Positions 1-8,336 of a stretch of 32,864 nucleotides of DNA are shown here, piece after piece. The notes under the pieces were generated by a model, which had not been told where the DNA came from, made no database searches, and saw only the letters and a list, made by a program, of their open reading frames with translations. Origin of the DNA: Alphaproteobacteria bacterium. Lineage in GTDB: Bacteria; Pseudomonadota; Alphaproteobacteria; UBA9655. The translations under genes and the position numbers were made by a program. Location: positions 1 to 32,864 of the forward strand of contig JAIEOZ010000106.1 in NCBI GenBank assembly GCA_019750035.1. The letters are read 5' to 3'. The stretch's first letter is position 1, and every line of letters starts with the position of its first letter.

Positions 1-156
1 ATAAAACAGCTGAACAAATCTATCGGTGAATACTCAGAAGCAGTAGGAACTATTCTAAGCAAACTGGAAGCTGAAAAGGAAAAAGAAGCAAAGCAAAGCC
101 AAAAACCTCTCCGTGGGTTAGGCCATCATAGCGCTGCCGACGATGATGATAAATAA
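1..156 (+). CDS. C-terminal end of an unknown protein (5' truncated by window)
   Basis: Reading frame 1 is open from the first base to a TAA at 154-156 and gives about 51 residues. The peptide is highly charged: a Glu/Lys-rich, probably helical stretch (KLEAEKEKEAK) is followed by a short polar tail ending in DDDDK. I do not recognise the family, and too little is present to assign one. A strong terminator follows within about 30 bp, so this is the last gene of its transcript. The frame assignment rests on being the only open frame into the terminator, and on the coding-like composition. Confidence 0.55.
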   Translation: MKQLNKSIGEYSEAVGTILSKLEAEKEKEAKQSQKPLRGLGHHSAADDDDK

Positions 157-181
157 GAGTCGGTAAACCTTCATAAAACAG

Positions 182-211
182 AAAAAAGCCTCCTTCGTGG
201 GGGCTTTTTTT
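182..211 (+). terminator. Rho-independent terminator
   Basis: An A-run, then GCCTCC, a TTCG-type loop and GGGGGC, then a run of T. The A- and T-runs can extend the stem. This is a classical intrinsic terminator 25 bp after the stop codon of the truncated first gene. Confidence 0.85.
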
Positions 212-239
212 ATGAAGTTATGGATAATCGTTCGCCTTT

Positions 240-286
240 TAACGCGAATTATGGATTAGAAAGTAAGCTAATTGTGAAAAATCAAT
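240..286 (+). repeat. Half copy of dispersed repeat (uninterrupted 'empty site')
   Basis: Bases 240-266 are identical to 16784-16810. The following 19 bases (267-285) match 16979-16997 at 17 positions. In this copy the two parts are contiguous, whereas in the second copy they are split by a 165-bp element. No matching right-hand inverted arm is visible here, so this is only the left part of the longer palindromic repeat. The rest of the 212-357 gap shows no gene. Confidence 0.8.
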
Positions 287-357
287 GGCCTGCCCTCCAT
301 GGTTACAAAAAAGGGTATAAAGAGAGAACGCCTCTACTCCTAAGGACGCAATGGTTG

Positions 358-1470
358 TCATAGAGTTTTCCTTAAATCGAGTTCTCTTTCCCCAAGAGAG
401 GAAAAGAAAAAGTCAATGTCTTGATCTCTTAAGTCTTCTAGAGTTGCCGGATTCCAGCAAGGATTGTGGGTTTTATCAACCAAAACGGCTCGGATGCCTT
501 CCGCAAAATCATGACCTTCAATGAAATGCTGGCTAAGGCGAAATTCCAGTTTCATCCTTTCCGTAAAGGATAATGATTTTCCTTCTTGGAGTTGACGAAA
601 AACAACGGCCAAACTTGTTGGTGACTTGGCTCTTAACGTCGTGTAAGTTTGGAGAGCAAAAGGAGTGGCGTCTTGAGCAAGGCTTTCAATGATATCCATA
701 AGAGAAGGTTGATTAAAATGTTTCTCAATGAGTTCGACATGAGACTCTAAAAACCCTTTTTCAGAAGGGTGCTGGCAATAGGTGGAAAGTGCTTTTTCAA
801 GGCTTGTTCCCTTTTCTAAAGCTGTTTTAAACAAAGGAAGGGATGAAGAGGGCATAAAATGAGTGGCAAGTCCTGTCCAAAGAGCATCGGCGGCCTTCAG
901 GCGTGCGCCCGTAAGTCCCACATAAAGGCCTATAACACCTTGTATTGTATTTAAAAAAGTTGTTGCGCCCACATCAGGAAAAAATCCAATTCCTGTTTCT
1001 GGCATAGCCAAAATGGCTCGTTCAGTGATAATTCGATGGGATCCATTGACAGAAATTCCCAAGCCCCCTCCCATCGCGATGCCATCCCACAGGGAAACAT
1101 AAGGTTTTGTATAGCCATGAATAAAGGCATTGAGCGTATATTCTTCCCGAAAGAAGGCATCACACGTATGAAAGTCTCCTGCTTTTTTTGCCTCATAGAC
1201 AGCACGGACATCGCCTCCTGCGCAAAAGGCTTTGTCGCCTGCTCCTTGAATGACAATCGTGTTAAGCGCCGCGTTCTTCTCCCATTCGTTTAAAAGCTCG
1301 GCAAAGCTTCGAATCATTTCTAGAGAAAGAGCGTTGAGAGCCTTTGGACGGTTCAGCGTAATCCATCCCACGTCCCCGTGAACGTCGCTAAGAAGTGTCT
1401 GATCTTCTGAAACATGAGCCATGGCGGTTTCTTGAAAAGCGAGTTGTTCTTCTGACAGAGAAAATTGCAT
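358..1470 (-). CDS. 3-hydroxyisobutyryl-CoA hydrolase-like enoyl-CoA hydratase/isomerase family protein
   Basis: A crotonase-fold protein of 370 residues, close to the usual 340-380 for bacterial HIBCH, which hydrolyses 3-hydroxyisobutyryl-CoA in valine breakdown. Visible signatures are GWITLNRPKALNALSLEM, the oxyanion-hole segment AFCAGGDVRAVYE, GIAMGGGLGIS, and the HIBCH-type MPETGIGFFPDVGATTFL with its conserved Glu. The C-terminal part (about 250-370) fits the ECH_2 extension. The first 16 residues (MQFSLSEEQLAFQETA) do not belong to this family: they look like the start of an acyl-CoA dehydrogenase, and a HIBCH-like start would be Met17. Met1 has AGGAA six bases upstream, whereas Met17 has no convincing ribosome site, so I keep Met1. 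It is divergent from the LysE-type gene. Other valine-pathway genes are not visible here. Confidence 0.85.
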   Translation of the reverse strand: MQFSLSEEQLAFQETAMAHVSEDQTLLSDVHGDVGWITLNRPKALNALSLEMIRSFAELLNEWEKNAALNTIVIQGAGDKAFCAGGDVRAVYEAKKAGDFHTCDAFFREEYTLNAFIHGYTKPYVSLWDGIAMGGGLGISVNGSHRIITERAILAMPETGIGFFPDVGATTFLNTIQGVIGLYVGLTGARLKAADALWTGLATHFMPSSSLPLFKTALEKGTSLEKALSTYCQHPSEKGFLESHVELIEKHFNQPSLMDIIESLAQDATPFALQTYTTLRAKSPTSLAVVFRQLQEGKSLSFTERMKLEFRLSQHFIEGHDFAEGIRAVLVDKTHNPCWNPATLEDLRDQDIDFFFSSLGERELDLRKTL

Positions 1471-1621
1471 GGAATTTCCTGATTTTTTCTTATTTTTCTT
1501 TTTTGAGTATGGCAGAAAAGATAGGTAAAGACCAAGAATTTTGTTCGTAACGCTTGCGTGTAAGCTACTTTTAGATGAAAGTCGTTAAAATTAATAAAAT
1601 TGACGAGCGGTTAACAATTCT

Positions 1622-2251
1622 ATGGTTTTTTCAATCTACTTCATCTTGTTTTTTAAAGGCGTGCTCGTTGGCTTTATTATCGCCGCTCCTGTTGGACCTA
1701 TTGGAATCTTGTGTATTCGCAGAACGCTTGGGGGAAGCTATGCTTTAGGACTTGCTACAGGACTTGGGGCGGGGCTTGCTGATACATTTTATGGGGCAGT
1801 CGCTGGATTTAGTTTAGCAAGTGTTGCAGATTTTATAAAAAACAACGACTTTTACTTGCGCCTTTTTGGGGGGATCCTTTTAGGATGGATCGGTTTTTCA
1901 ATTTTACGCGCCCCACCCCGACAAAATAACGCAGAAAATGAAGGAGACGCAACGCTTCTAAGCAGCCTCACTTCAGCGTTCTTACTCACCGTCTCAAATC
2001 CACTGACGTTGATTGTTTTTGCCGCTGCTTTTGCAGCGATGGGGATTGCTCCCCTCGAAGGTTCTTTTTCCCAAGCATTTGTTCTTGTAGCCGGTGTTTT
2101 TGTGGGAGCCAATGCTTGGTGGCTTTCTTTAAGTACAACCGTACATCTTATGCACCACAAGCTTTCAGATCGACAGCTTCTTTGGATCAACCGATCTTCA
2201 GGTGTTCTGTTATGCGCATTTTCTGCTTATATGTTGTTGAGTATCGCTTAA
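1622..2251 (+). CDS. LysE/RhtB-family amino-acid exporter
   Basis: A 209-residue hydrophobic protein of the size and pattern of the LysE/RhtB superfamily: five to six membrane spans in the inner membrane. The N-terminal GVLVGFIIAAPVGPIGILC matches the family hallmark (small residues and prolines in TM1), followed by RRTLGGSYALGLATGLGAGLAD and later TVSNPLTLIVFAAAFAA. Members export amino acids or related metabolites by proton exchange; the substrate cannot be told from sequence. An in-frame TGA lies 21 bp upstream and no other start fits, so ATG 1622 is chosen although no good Shine-Dalgarno sequence is present. It stands alone, divergent from the hydrolase and 131 bp before pdhA. Confidence 0.85.
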   Translation: MVFSIYFILFFKGVLVGFIIAAPVGPIGILCIRRTLGGSYALGLATGLGAGLADTFYGAVAGFSLASVADFIKNNDFYLRLFGGILLGWIGFSILRAPPRQNNAENEGDATLLSSLTSAFLLTVSNPLTLIVFAAAFAAMGIAPLEGSFSQAFVLVAGVFVGANAWWLSLSTTVHLMHHKLSDRQLLWINRSSGVLLCAFSAYMLLSIA

Positions 2252-2382
2252 ACAATGATGCTTTATACCTCATTAAAAATATTTCTTGACTCGCACGGCA
2301 GGCCCACACAGAAAACTGGGTTGTCAATCCGCCAATTTCTATGTAATCATAGTATGTTAATAAGATAATCAAGAGGATAGTT

Positions 2383-3369
2383 TTGTCACAGTTGATTTCT
2401 ACCGAAGCGGCTTTAAAAGCCTATCATGATATGCTTCTGATTCGTCGATTTGAAGAACGTGCAGCCCAACTTTATGGCATGGGATTAATTGCAGGCTTTT
2501 GCCACCTTTATATTGGACAAGAAGCCATCGTCGTGGGTATCCAGTCTGTCTTAAAATCTGGAGATTCTGTTATTACGGCTTATCGTGAGCATGGGCATAT
2601 GCTCGTCTGTGGAATGGACCCTAAAGGCGTGATGGCCGAGCTTACAGGTCGCAAAGATGGGTATTCAAAGGGCAAAGGCGGTTCTATGCATATGTTTAGC
2701 CGTGAGAAAAATTTTTACGGCGGTCATGGAATTGTGGGAGCCCAAGTGCCTATCGGCACAGGTCTTGCTTTTGCCCATAAATATAAAAAAGATCAAGGTG
2801 TATGCATAGCCTATATGGGAGATGGAGCCTCAAATCAGGGTCAAGTCTATGAATCCTATAATATGGCCGCTCTGTGGAAACTTCCCGTTGTTTACATTAT
2901 TGAAAACAATAAGTATGGGATGGGAACATCCGTCGAACGATCCTCAGCAGGTCCTAATTATTATGGTCGTGGGCAAGGATGGAATATTCCAGGCGAGAAA
3001 GTTGATGGAATGGAGCTATTAGACATCATAGAAGCCTCAAAACGTGCCGTTGAGCATGCGCGTTCAGGGAAAGGACCTTATATTCTTGAGTTGGATACGT
3101 ATCGTTATCGTGGCCATTCCATGTCAGATCCTGCTAAGTATCGTTCTAAAGATGAAGTTGAAGGCATTAAAATCAACCGAGATCCAATTGATCATTTCAA
3201 AACGTATATGACCAAGATTCTTAAAATTACCGAAGATCAAGTTAAGGTTATTGAGAATGAGATTAAGACCGTTGTTTTGGAAGCTGTTGAATTTGCAAAA
3301 GCTTCTCCTGAGCCTGATCTTTCTGAACTTTATACGGATATCTTAAAAGAAGAGGTTCCCTTTGCTTAA
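2383..3369 (+). CDS. pdhA: Pyruvate dehydrogenase E1 component, alpha subunit
   Basis: Thiamine-diphosphate-dependent E1 alpha, which decarboxylates pyruvate and passes the acetyl group to E2 lipoate. The 328-residue length is normal for the alphaproteobacterial heterotetrameric type. The ThDP motif begins at GDG (about residue 146, [12 protein letters not shown]) and ends at [14 protein letters not shown]. The conserved loop [13 protein letters not shown], which carries the phosphorylation site in eukaryotes, is near residue 243. The start is TTG, with AGGA five bases upstream and no better ATG nearby. It overlaps pdhB by 8 bp, so the two subunits are translationally coupled. In many relatives pdhABC follows eno; here eno is more than 10 kb away. 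Confidence 0.95.
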   Translation: MSQLISTEAALKAYHDMLLIRRFEERAAQLYGMGLIAGFCHLYIGQEAIVVGIQSVLKSGDSVITAYREHGHMLVCGMDPKGVMAELTGRKDGYSKGKGGSMHMFSREKNFYGGHGIVGAQVPIGTGLAFAHKYKKDQGVCIAYMGDGASNQGQVYESYNMAALWKLPVVYIIENNKYGMGTSVERSSAGPNYYGRGQGWNIPGEKVDGMELLDIIEASKRAVEHARSGKGPYILELDTYRYRGHSMSDPAKYRSKDEVEGIKINRDPIDHFKTYMTKILKITEDQVKVIENEIKTVVLEAVEFAKASPEPDLSELYTDILKEEVPFA

Positions 3370-4393
3370 TTCAAATCATCTAGAGATTCCCATGCTTCCT
3401 CATCCCCTCACCTCAATGACCGTCAGAGAAGCCCTTAGAGATGCGATGACTGAAGAAATGCATCGTGATCTCACCGTTTTTTTATTGGGCGAGGAAGTCG
3501 CTGAATATAACGGAGCCTATAAAGTTAGCCAGGGTCTTTTGGATACTTTTGGCCCTGAAAGGGTTATTGATACGCCAATTACAGAACATGGATTTGCGGG
3601 CCTTGGGGTTGGAGCTGCCTTTGGCGGTCTTCGTCCCATCATTGAATTTATGACCTTTAATTTTTCCATGCAAGCGATTGATCAGATCATCAATTCTGCA
3701 GCGAAAACCCTTTATATGTCGGGGGGACAAATGGGGTGTCCCATTGTTTTCCGTGGTCCGAATGGCGCGGCTTCCCGGGTAGGAGCTCAACATTCCCATT
3801 GTTTTGCAAGTTGGTATGCCCATTGTCCTGGCTTAAAGGTCATCAGCCCCTATAGCGCAGGAGATGCAAAGGCTCTGTTAAAAGCCGCCATTCGTGATCC
3901 AAATCCCGTTATTTTCTTGGAACATGAACTGTTGTATGGACATCACTTTGACGATGTTTCAACAGATCCCGAGCACATTCTCCCTATTGGCAAGGCCTAT
4001 ATTCGCCGCAAAGGGAAGGATGTCACCCTCACAGCTTTCTCGATGATGGTGGGTAAGGCACTGGAAGCGGCTGAAATTTTAGCCGATCTGGGAATAGAAG
4101 CAGAAGTTATTGATTTAAGATCTCTTCGTCCTCTTGATGTGGAAACGATTACCCAATCGGTAATGAAAACAAATCGCCTTGTATCAATTGAAGAAAGTTG
4201 GCCATTTGCAGGCATTGGTTCTGAAATTGCCGCCCTTATGATGGAGCAGGCTTTTGATTATCTTGATGCGCCTGTTGTCCGTGTCACAGGGGCTGATGTT
4301 CCCATGCCGTATGCAGCTAATTTAGAGTCCTTAGCGCTTCCTCAGGTTGACACTATTGTAGAAGCTGCAAAAAAAGTCTGTTACCGATCATAA
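3362..4393 (+). CDS. pdhB: Pyruvate dehydrogenase E1 component, beta subunit
   Basis: E1 beta of the pyruvate dehydrogenase complex. Family hallmarks are [63 protein letters not shown] and the C-terminal [11 protein letters not shown]. At 343 residues it has no N-terminal lipoyl domain, unlike the lipoylated E1 beta of many free-living alphaproteobacteria. The chosen TTG start at 3362 has AGAGG six bases upstream and overlaps the end of pdhA. Downstream ATGs at 3392 and 3416 would give a more typical N-terminus but have weak ribosome sites, so the first 10-18 residues are uncertain. pdhC follows after 18 bp. Confidence 0.95.
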   Translation: MLNSNHLEIPMLPHPLTSMTVREALRDAMTEEMHRDLTVFLLGEEVAEYNGAYKVSQGLLDTFGPERVIDTPITEHGFAGLGVGAAFGGLRPIIEFMTFNFSMQAIDQIINSAAKTLYMSGGQMGCPIVFRGPNGAASRVGAQHSHCFASWYAHCPGLKVISPYSAGDAKALLKAAIRDPNPVIFLEHELLYGHHFDDVSTDPEHILPIGKAYIRRKGKDVTLTAFSMMVGKALEAAEILADLGIEAEVIDLRSLRPLDVETITQSVMKTNRLVSIEESWPFAGIGSEIAALMMEQAFDYLDAPVVRVTGADVPMPYAANLESLALPQVDTIVEAAKKVCYRS

Positions 4394-4411
4394 AAACAAG
4401 AGGATCTAAGG

Positions 4412-5659
4412 ATGCCCATTGAAATCTTAATGCCCGCACTTTCTCCAACCATGACAGAAGGAAATCTTGTTAAATGGCATAAAAAAGAAGGAGAAACGGT
4501 TAAAGCAGGTGATGTGATTGCCGAAATTGAAACTGATAAAGCCACGATGGAAGTTGAAGCGGTGGACGAAGGTTCTCTCGGTAAAATCATTGTTCCCGAA
4601 GGAACTGAGGGGGTAAAAGTTAACCAAGTTATTGGTCTTCTTCTTGAGGAAGGGGAAAATGCTTCAGCTCTTGAGAATACAAAAACAGAAGCTCTCCTTA
4701 AACCTGAAAAAAAGGAAGACTCTCCCCTTCCCTCCCCTGAAACAAAGACCGAATTAAAAGTTATTCACCATCAAACGGTTGCCCCACAAGGCTCTCGGAT
4801 GTTTGCGACACCTTTAGCTCGCCGTATTGCAGAAAAAGAAAACCTGAACTTAGAATCTATTACTGGTTCCGGTCCTCGAGGTCGTATTATAAAAGCAGAT
4901 GTTGAACAAGCTTTGACCCAAGGAGGGACGTTAAACTCTTCACCGCCTTCAGCTCTTCTCTCAGGATATGAACCAACCTATAAGGTTATGCCAACATCAA
5001 ATATCCGCAAAATCATCGCCAAGCGCTTGGTTGAAGCGAAACAAACAATTCCTCATTTTTATCTGACTGTTGAGTGCGAAATTAACGCTCTCTTGAAAGC
5101 CAGAGAGCAAATCAATAAGCGAGCAGAGGGAGCCTATAAACTTTCTGTAAATGATTTTGTCATTAAAGCTTGTGGTGTTGCTTTAACCCGTGTTCCCTCC
5201 GCAAACGCATCGTGGATTGAGGATCAAATTTACCAATATACCTCCGCAGATGTCTCTGTTGCGGTTGCGATAGAAGGGGGACTGATTACCCCTGTCATTC
5301 GCCAAGCCGGAACGAGGGGATTAATTGAGATTTCTCACGAAATGAAAGCTTTGGCTTTACGCGCCCGTGACGGAAAGCTTAAACCCGAGGAATTCCAAGG
5401 AGGTACTTTTAGTTTGTCAAATCTTGGCATGTATGGTGTCAAGGAATTTTCCGCCATTATTAATCCTCCCCAAGGCTGTATCCTTGCTGTCGGGATGGGT
5501 GAAGAACGTCCCATAGTCAAAGAAGGCGTCCTTACGGTTGCAACACTGATGACGTGTACCCTCTCTGTTGATCATCGCGTCGTGGATGGAGCTGTGGGAG
5601 CTCAGTTCTTAAAAGTCTTTAAGGAGCTAATCGAAAATCCTGTCATGATGATTTTGTAA
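4412..5659 (+). CDS. pdhC: Dihydrolipoamide acetyltransferase, E2 of pyruvate dehydrogenase complex
   Basis: E2 core enzyme of 415 residues with a single lipoyl domain (1-80; lipoyl lysine K43 in ETDKATMEVEA), a Pro/Glu/Lys-rich linker, a peripheral subunit-binding domain (about 130-165, ATPLARRIAEKENLNLESI followed by GSGPRGRI), and the catalytic acyltransferase domain from about 185. The catalytic His is near 388 in DHRVVDGAVGAQFL. It transfers acetyl from lipoate to CoA, giving acetyl-CoA for the TCA cycle. The ATG has AGGA seven bases upstream. It is the last gene of the pdhABC unit; the E3 (lpd) gene that often follows is absent, so E3 must be encoded elsewhere. Confidence 0.96.
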   Translation: MPIEILMPALSPTMTEGNLVKWHKKEGETVKAGDVIAEIETDKATMEVEAVDEGSLGKIIVPEGTEGVKVNQVIGLLLEEGENASALENTKTEALLKPEKKEDSPLPSPETKTELKVIHHQTVAPQGSRMFATPLARRIAEKENLNLESITGSGPRGRIIKADVEQALTQGGTLNSSPPSALLSGYEPTYKVMPTSNIRKIIAKRLVEAKQTIPHFYLTVECEINALLKAREQINKRAEGAYKLSVNDFVIKACGVALTRVPSANASWIEDQIYQYTSADVSVAVAIEGGLITPVIRQAGTRGLIEISHEMKALALRARDGKLKPEEFQGGTFSLSNLGMYGVKEFSAIINPPQGCILAVGMGEERPIVKEGVLTVATLMTCTLSVDHRVVDGAVGAQFLKVFKELIENPVMMIL

Positions 5660-5727
5660 GGGTTATGGCTTTTAGCTGATTACCTTACCATCCATCAGTT
5701 TTCAAATATTCACCTGTCCTTGTGTCA

Positions 5728-5790
5728 TTCTCGGGTTAGAAAAGGCTTGTTTTTCAAAGAAAAACAATGACTTTTCTTAGCCCGAGGATC
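5728..5790. repeat. Long intergenic hairpin downstream of pdhC
   Basis: An imperfect inverted repeat. The left arm starts TTCTCGGGTTAGAAAAG and ends TTGTTTTTC; the right arm reads GAAAAACAATGACTTTTC and then TTAGCCCGAG. Together they form a stem of nearly 28 bp with a few mismatches and a very short loop. It lies between the convergent pdhC and obgE genes and may end transcription from either side. Its GC-rich tip and lack of a clean T-run also fit a dispersed palindromic repeat. Nothing gene-like was seen in the rest of 5660-5913. Confidence 0.65.
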
Positions 5791-5860
5791 TAAGACCCAA
5801 AAGATCCTCATGTCAATAAATGACCTGATATTTACAAAAATGACAATCCAGTGAATTTTA

Positions 5861-5895
5861 GAAGGATCTCATTCATAAATTTTGTTCACGAAGCC
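5861..5895 (-). repeat. Dispersed 3'-gene-end repeat, copy 1
   Basis: Read on the minus strand it begins GGCTTCGTGAACAAAATTT and continues into GAGATCC. The core recurs at 22319-22337 and, with one base missing, at 32806-32821. It begins 18 bp past the obgE stop codon, in the same orientation relative to its gene as the other two copies. Confidence 0.65.
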
Positions 5896-5913
5896 TAATA
5901 AATCTAATGCTTT

Positions 5914-6924
<1,011 letters not shown>

Positions 6925-6946
6925 CTACCCTTCATCACCCTAAAAA

Positions 6947-7408
6947 TCATCCTTTTGATCTCATCAAACGTCCCTTTTGTCGCTGCCAATCCCGCTCCTT
7001 TTCTGTTGAACGTTTGTCAGCTTTCTTTTTGCCAGAAGCGAGCCCCAGCTCTAATTTTGCAATCCCTCGTTCGTTAAAATAAAGAGAAAGAGGAACGAGC
7101 GTCATTCCTTTTCGACGAACGGAGGCAATAAGATGGTCCATTTGACGACGCCGGACAAGAAGTTTGCGGTGGCGCTTTGGCTCATGGTTAAAACGAGCCG
7201 CTTCATCATATTCGGGAATAAAGGCATTAATAAGAAAAATTTCATTATTCTCATCTGAGGCATAGGATTCGGCGATACTGCCCTTACCTTGGCGCAAGGA
7301 TTTAACCTCACTCCCATAAAGAACAATCCCCGCCTCAACCGTTTCTTCAATAAAATAATCAAACCTGGCGCGTTTATTAACAGCCACAACTTTTTTAGAA
7401 GACGTCAT
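6947..7408 (-). CDS. smpB: SsrA-binding protein SmpB
   Basis: The trans-translation factor that binds tmRNA and brings it to stalled ribosomes. The 153-residue protein begins [20 protein letters not shown] and contains the family segments [47 protein letters not shown] and a basic C-terminal tail ([14 protein letters not shown]), which mimics the codon-anticodon region in the ribosome. A longer frame reaching 7438 exists, but the ATG at 7408 forms an ATGA overlap with the dapA stop, which strongly suggests coupled translation, and it gives the normal SmpB N-terminus. The tmRNA gene (ssrA) is not in this window. Confidence 0.95.
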   Translation of the reverse strand: MTSSKKVVAVNKRARFDYFIEETVEAGIVLYGSEVKSLRQGKGSIAESYASDENNEIFLINAFIPEYDEAARFNHEPKRHRKLLVRRRQMDHLIASVRRKGMTLVPLSLYFNERGIAKLELGLASGKKKADKRSTEKERDWQRQKGRLMRSKG

Positions 7409-8304
7409 GGCTCTCTCACAAAATCCGAGCGTTTCCAAAGCCCAAGTTCTTCTAGAGCGTCTTCAATTGCCTGTTGCGTTGAAGGTTTTACAAGGCTAAA
7501 GGGAAGACGCATCTCTGCAGAAGTACCACGAACAAGCATCATTGCATATTTAATAGGAGCAGGATTCGTTTCAAGAGCTAGCGCAGAAAGCAAAGGAAAT
7601 ACTTTTTTCCATGTAATTTTAAAAAGAGGAAGATCTCCCTCAGTCCATGCTGTCATTAAAGTGACAAAAATACCAGGAACAAGGTTGGCGGCCGTTAAAA
7701 TTCCCCCATCCCCGCCCATTCCTAAATAAGCGGCAAAAGGATCATCATTACCTGCCAGAAGACTTAGACGATCTCCCAACTGGCATTTTAGTTTAGAGGT
7801 TCTTTGAAGACACGAGGAAGAATCTTTATACCCCTGAATATTCTTAAAAATCATTAACTTAACCAACGTTTCAAAAGAAATATCAACACCCGTCCGGGTG
7901 GGGTTGTTGTAAATAATAAAGGGAAGATTCACATTTTCGCTAACAGTTTTATAATAATGATACAGACTCTCTTGAGACGGTTTTACATACCAAGGAGTAA
8001 TGACGATAGCCGCATTTGCTCCTGCTTTTTGAGCTTGATGGGTGAGGCTAATCGTATTTTCCGCAGAAAGCGTTCCCGTGCTGGCTATCAATTGGGCTTT
8101 ACCTTTACACACATAAGCACAAATTTCAAAAATTCGCGTCTGTTCTTCGCCAGTAAGAAATAAGGATTCTCCTGTTGTTCCGCCTGCCATAACCCCCTGA
8201 ACACCCGCTTCAACTTGCAAAGCCACAAGCTCTTCAAGTTTTTTTTCATCTACCCTCCCCTTTTGGAATGGTGTAATGATGGCTGTATAAACCCCTTGAA
8301 ACAC
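7405..8304 (-). CDS. dapA: 4-hydroxy-tetrahydrodipicolinate synthase
   Basis: Condenses pyruvate with aspartate semialdehyde, the first step of the diaminopimelate/lysine branch that feeds peptidoglycan. It is 299 residues, a TIM barrel of the DHDPS/NAL family. The Schiff-base lysine is K160 (IQGYKDSSS), the catalytic tyrosine Y132 ([11 protein letters not shown]), and the substrate loop GGTTGES is at 41-47. These positions match E. coli DapA (K161, Y133) almost exactly. The start is GTG, with only a weak purine-rich site upstream. It overlaps smpB by 4 bp (ATGA) and is divergent from the transglycosylase gene, with 32 bp between start codons. The dapA-smpB pairing is typical of alphaproteobacteria. 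Confidence 0.94.
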   Translation of the reverse strand: MFQGVYTAIITPFQKGRVDEKKLEELVALQVEAGVQGVMAGGTTGESLFLTGEEQTRIFEICAYVCKGKAQLIASTGTLSAENTISLTHQAQKAGANAAIVITPWYVKPSQESLYHYYKTVSENVNLPFIIYNNPTRTGVDISFETLVKLMIFKNIQGYKDSSSCLQRTSKLKCQLGDRLSLLAGNDDPFAAYLGMGGDGGILTAANLVPGIFVTLMTAWTEGDLPLFKITWKKVFPLLSALALETNPAPIKYAMMLVRGTSAEMRLPFSLVKPSTQQAIEDALEELGLWKRSDFVREP

Positions 8305-8336
8305 GTTCTATCTTTCTAGTAAGAGAATCACTACAT

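Noticed and set aside
5660-5913. E3 (lpd) gene or remnant after pdhC
   Set aside because: The stretch is only 254 bp with hairpins and repeats, and no frame resembles a dihydrolipoamide dehydrogenase.
7409-7438. Ten extra residues at the N-terminus of SmpB
   Set aside because: The ATGA overlap with the dapA stop and the usual SmpB start favour 7408.
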